A stretch of 64,000 bases of DNA from Actinomycetales bacterium (GTDB lineage Bacteria > Actinomycetota > Actinomycetes > S36-B12 > UBA5976): the NCBI GenBank assembly GCA_027484085.1, contig JAIXQF010000004.1, forward strand, positions 134,162-198,161, in the 5' to 3' direction. Below, piece by piece: positions 61,201 to 64,000 of the stretch. The notes under the pieces are model-generated. The model saw nothing but the letters and a program-made list of their open reading frames with translations. It was not told where the DNA came from and ran no database searches. The stretch's first letter is position 1; every line of letters starts with the position of its first letter. The position numbers and the translations under genes were made by a program.

Positions 61201-61956
61201 CTACATTCTTAAGTAAGAGGCGCCATTGAAATCAAGAACTGCGCCACTTGCCCAAAGCGAATCTTTTGAGGCTAAGAAGTAAATTGCACGAGCTAATTCA
61301 TCAGGTTCAGCAACGCGACCAAATGGACTTTGATTACGAATGTCATCACCAGTTGGACCATCAAGAAGTTCAGCTGCCATTTCAGTGTCAACAAAACCTG
61401 GCGCCAATGTGGTGACGCCAATACCTTCTGGTGCAAGAGCCTTAGCAATTGACTGACCAAAGGCAACAATGGCTGCTTTGCTTGCGCCGTATGCCGGGCT
61501 AACTGGCTCACCGCGGAAAGCTCCACGGGAACCGACATTAACAATTCGGGAATCGCCGTGGCGTGGCATGTGTTGCAGCGCGCACCATGTGACATTTGCA
61601 GCGCCAGTTAAGTTAACGCCTAAAGTGTCAGCCCAAGCTTTTTGCCAAACTTCGTAACTCGAAGATTCAATTGGGTGATCAAAGAAAACCCCAGCATTGT
61701 TAATCAAAATGTCGATGTGACCAAATTCTTTAGCTACCGCATCGACCATTACTTTGATGGCGTCAGCATCACGTAGATCAGCTTGCGCAATCATGTGCCC
61801 AGAGCCTTGAAGTGACGCCATTACCTCTTGGGCAAGGTCACCATTTGAACTGTAGTGAACTGCAATGCGATCACCTTGCTCAGCGAAGTGCTTTGCAATG
61901 CTGGCACCAATTCCACGCGAGCCACCGGTTACTAATACTGTGCGCTGGGTTGTCAT
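61201..61956 (-). CDS. short-chain dehydrogenase/reductase
   Basis: This is a 251-residue classical SDR: TGGSRGIGASI, NNAGVFF, VNVGSRGAFRG, YGASKAAIVAF active site and APGFVDTEM. FabG-like, but the substrate is unknown. It follows the alcohol dehydrogenase gene by 12 bases on the same strand, so the two oxidoreductases probably act together. Confidence 0.88.
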   Translation of the reverse strand: MTTQRTVLVTGGSRGIGASIAKHFAEQGDRIAVHYSSNGDLAQEVMASLQGSGHMIAQADLRDADAIKVMVDAVAKEFGHIDILINNAGVFFDHPIESSSYEVWQKAWADTLGVNLTGAANVTWCALQHMPRHGDSRIVNVGSRGAFRGEPVSPAYGASKAAIVAFGQSIAKALAPEGIGVTTLAPGFVDTEMAAELLDGPTGDDIRNQSPFGRVAEPDELARAIYFLASKDSLWASGAVLDFNGASYLRM

Positions 61957-61968
61957 ATCAATTACTTC

Positions 61969-63012
61969 CTAGATCGTTGCGGTATCAATTACAAAGCGGT
62001 AGCGAACATCACTGGCAAGTACTCGCTCGTATGCCTCATTGATTGCACTGGCTGGAATGATTTCGATGTCACTAACGATGTTGTGCTCACCACAGAAATC
62101 CAGCATCTCTTGGGTTTCTTTGATGCTTCCGATGTTGGAACCAGAAAGGCTTAGTTGGCGACCCATCAGGATGCTGCCATCTATTGAGTAAGGCTTGCCG
62201 GGCGCACCAACTACAACCAAAGATCCCCATTGACGAAGAGTTCCGATGTAACGACGAATTTCAATTTCCGCAGACACAGTATTGATAATGAGATCGAAGG
62301 TATTGGCAAGTTTCTTTAGTTCTTCTTTGTCAGAAGTAACCACAAAATTCTTTGCTCCCATGGCAAGTGCGTCTTCGCGCTTACCTTCACTGTGACTCAT
62401 CACGGTAACCTCTGCGCCCATTGCTACGGCAAGTTTCACAGCCATGTGCCCAAGTCCACCTAGACCCATAACAGCAACTTTTTTGCCAGGTCCGGCATTC
62501 CAGTGACGAAGTGGCGAGAACGTTGTGATGCCAGCACATAAAAGTGGCGCTGCTCCTGCGCGATCAAGATTCGCTGGCACGTGTAATGCGTAGTCAGCTT
62601 TAACTACAACGTTCTTTGAGTAACCACCGTAAGTAGGAGTAACACCATCGCGTTCCATACCGTTGTAGGTATAGGCCGAGTTGTCTAGGCACCAGTGATC
62701 GTTTCCATCTAAGCAGTATTCGCAAGTGCCACAAGAATCAACAAAGCAACCAACGCCCGCAACGTCACCGACTTTGAACTTGGTTACATTTGATCCAACT
62801 GCTACAACGGTGCCAACGATTTCATGTCCGGGCACCATAGGAAAAATTGCTTCGCCCCACTCTTCGTTAACTTGATGAATATCAGAGTGACAAATACCAG
62901 CAAACTCAATGTCGATAGAAATATCATTTGCGCCCACTTCACGGCGCTCAAACTCCCACGGCTCAAGTTTTCCGTTAGCAACCTGTGCGGCGTAACCCTT
63001 GGTCAATGACAT
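61969..63012 (-). CDS. zinc alcohol dehydrogenase, cinnamyl-alcohol/YahK type
   Basis: The 347 residues have the catalytic zinc ligands in GICHSDIHQ and GHEIVG, the structural zinc cysteines in CGTCEYCLDGNDHWC, and the NADP motif GLGGLGHMAVKLA. This group reduces aldehydes with NADPH and often serves detoxification. Confidence 0.92.
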   Translation of the reverse strand: MSLTKGYAAQVANGKLEPWEFERREVGANDISIDIEFAGICHSDIHQVNEEWGEAIFPMVPGHEIVGTVVAVGSNVTKFKVGDVAGVGCFVDSCGTCEYCLDGNDHWCLDNSAYTYNGMERDGVTPTYGGYSKNVVVKADYALHVPANLDRAGAAPLLCAGITTFSPLRHWNAGPGKKVAVMGLGGLGHMAVKLAVAMGAEVTVMSHSEGKREDALAMGAKNFVVTSDKEELKKLANTFDLIINTVSAEIEIRRYIGTLRQWGSLVVVGAPGKPYSIDGSILMGRQLSLSGSNIGSIKETQEMLDFCGEHNIVSDIEIIPASAINEAYERVLASDVRYRFVIDTATI

Positions 63013-63066
63013 TTGAACTCCTGTTTTGCGCCGGTGATGACGCGATAACTTAACTGGGCGAGACTC

Positions 63067-63633
63067 TTATGATACTTCGGAATGTGGTTTCCACTTGATG
63101 CTGCCAAGCGCAATTAGTGCAGCAATCATCAGCACTTGAATGGCGATTGCACTTGGTGAAGTGAGCGAAGCAAGCAATACATCTCCAAATGATGATGCGG
63201 CAACGGCAGATGCCCCAGTAACAGTGATGCTGTAAGTGACAAGTCGACCGGCAGCAAATGCAAGCACCAGCGGTTTGATTTCAATCGCCTTCATGATTCC
63301 AGCAGCTTCGAAGAGCTGAGCCGAGGAAAGTGGGGAAATTAGAAAAAGCGCAAGGAGGGCACGAACATGATGTTGAGACTTGGTCAAGTGCGAAGCAGCA
63401 TTTTCCATGTTTTGGACGTAAGAGTTTGGCAACTTATCTCGGTAGCGGCGAAACAAGATTGCTAGAGTCCAGCGTCCGGTTGAAGCTGCAAGGATTCCCG
63501 TAGCGATTAAGACAACATCCGCCATTCCAAGAGTCAAGGCGAAGTATGCAAGTACCGTCCAGGTTGGCGGAGCAAATGCTGGAAGTAAATTCATTCCATA
63601 AACAATCGCAAAGACCATGAATATCTCGAGCAC
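63067..63633 (-). CDS. membrane protein of unknown function, VTT/DedA-like appearance
   Basis: The 188 residues contain about five hydrophobic segments. A central loop is rich in charged residues (FRRYRDKLPNSYVQNMENAASHL, quoted in part), and LISPLSSAQLFEAAGI followed by AGRLVTYS recalls small SNARE-associated/DedA-like proteins, but similarity is weak. It lies between ogt and the alcohol dehydrogenase gene on the same strand. Confidence 0.65.
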   Translation of the reverse strand: MLEIFMVFAIVYGMNLLPAFAPPTWTVLAYFALTLGMADVVLIATGILAASTGRWTLAILFRRYRDKLPNSYVQNMENAASHLTKSQHHVRALLALFLISPLSSAQLFEAAGIMKAIEIKPLVLAFAAGRLVTYSITVTGASAVAASSFGDVLLASLTSPSAIAIQVLMIAALIALGSIKWKPHSEVS

Positions 63634-63653
63634 GATCTAAGAATAGGTGTGGA

Positions 63654-64000
63654 TCAGAAAGTGAAGCCTTCGTGTGCCAAAAGTTTGGCTTTAAGGTCAA
63701 CACCAAATCCATAGTTACCAATAGCGCCGCCAGTCTTTACCACTCGATGACATGGCACGATCGGTGCGATTAAGTTCGTTGCCATTGCGGTTCCGGCGGC
63801 TCGAACAGCCAAGGGACGCCCCGCTTTTGCAGCTAGGTCGGCATAACTAATCACGCTTCCTGCTTTAACTTTGCGCAACGCCTTCCAGACATCTTGGGTG
63901 AATTCGCCACCAGGCTGACGAACCTTCAAGGAGTTGAATGCATCCAGGTCTCCATCGATCCAGGATTTAACTACCGAAGTTACCCCGGCAAGTTTTGGAT
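63654..64000 (-). CDS. ogt: methylated-DNA-protein-cysteine methyltransferase, 5' end beyond window
   Basis: The frame stays open to the window edge, so the N-terminal part is missing; the TTG at 63929 is internal. Seen are the helix-turn-helix region (FTQDVWKALRKVKAGSVISY, RPLAVRAAG) and the acceptor cysteine in IVPCHRVVKTGG. The protein removes methyl groups from O6-methylguanine by suicide transfer. Confidence 0.93.
   Translation of the reverse strand, partial: PKLAGVTSVVKSWIDGDLDAFNSLKVRQPGGEFTQDVWKALRKVKAGSVISYADLAAKAGRPLAVRAAGTAMATNLIAPIVPCHRVVKTGGAIGNYGFGVDLKAKLLAHEGFTF

Noticed and set aside
1-64000. CRISPR arrays, transposases, integrases, phage genes
   Set aside because: No regularly spaced repeats and no mobile-element proteins were found; the tRNA-linked elements carry no genes.

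Overview
The window is a gene-dense stretch of chromosome from a small-genome actinobacterium with moderate G+C (upper 40s percent by eye). Actinobacterial markers are the hppA - topA - tmk - holB - TAP-type hydrolase block, the pheA/serS/HAD neighbourhood, LCP, DUF5671, DUF1761 and MpaB-type proteins, frequent GTG and TTG starts, and GTG starts that look leaderless. Low G+C for the phylum, 1 to 4 base overlaps almost everywhere and a large nucleoside uptake cluster fit a streamlined planktonic lineage such as freshwater acI/Nanopelagicales. That placement is inference; no rRNA or rhodopsin gene is present to confirm it.

0-12.7 kb is nucleoside salvage. A BmpA-type lipoprotein, a two-domain ABC ATPase and two permeases import nucleosides. 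Cytidine deaminase, thymidine phosphorylase and adenosine deaminase act on them, and a convergent mutase/deoC pair feeds the pentose into central metabolism; upp recovers uracil. 12.7-20.7 kb has two tRNA-Ser genes, serS, a DDAH-like hydrolase, a SET-domain protein, TrpB2, a HAD phosphatase and pheA. 20.9-32.3 kb has an LCP protein, H+-pyrophosphatase, topA-tmk-holB, a secreted hydrolase, VKOR, AlkD and tRNA-Thr. 32.5-40.9 kb is accessory: secreted and lipoprotein products, an old-yellow-enzyme-type demethylase candidate, an odd tRNA-like gene and membrane proteins. 40.9-54.2 kb is a catabolic island around a GntR regulator: FAD amine/amino-acid oxidases, a racemase-family protein, an SDR, a split ACAD10/11-like kinase plus dehydrogenase, a complete E1-alpha/E1-beta/E2/E3 2-oxoacid dehydrogenase and a HisD-family dehydrogenase. 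54.3-64 kb has kup, a beta-lactamase-fold hydrolase, an MpaB-type oxygenase, an ECF sigma factor with a membrane partner, redox enzymes and ogt, which runs off the end.

The most unusual signal is non-coding. Three of the four tRNA loci are followed by a short element (about 110-160 bases) with the same parts in the same order and orientation: a box ggatttgggag, one or more hairpins, a box cgacggttc, and then a second copy of the 3' end of that particular tRNA lacking part of the T-loop. Two of these elements, 19 kb apart, share a 32-base hairpin with compensating base changes. The fourth tRNA locus (37.2 kb) has an abnormal anticodon loop, and 14 bases of its anticodon arm recur at the predicted 5' end of a small terminator-ended transcript. 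Other notable sites are two perfect 18-base palindromes (upstream of topA, and between the racemase gene and the E1-alpha gene) and six convergent gene pairs whose stop codons overlap in exactly four bases.
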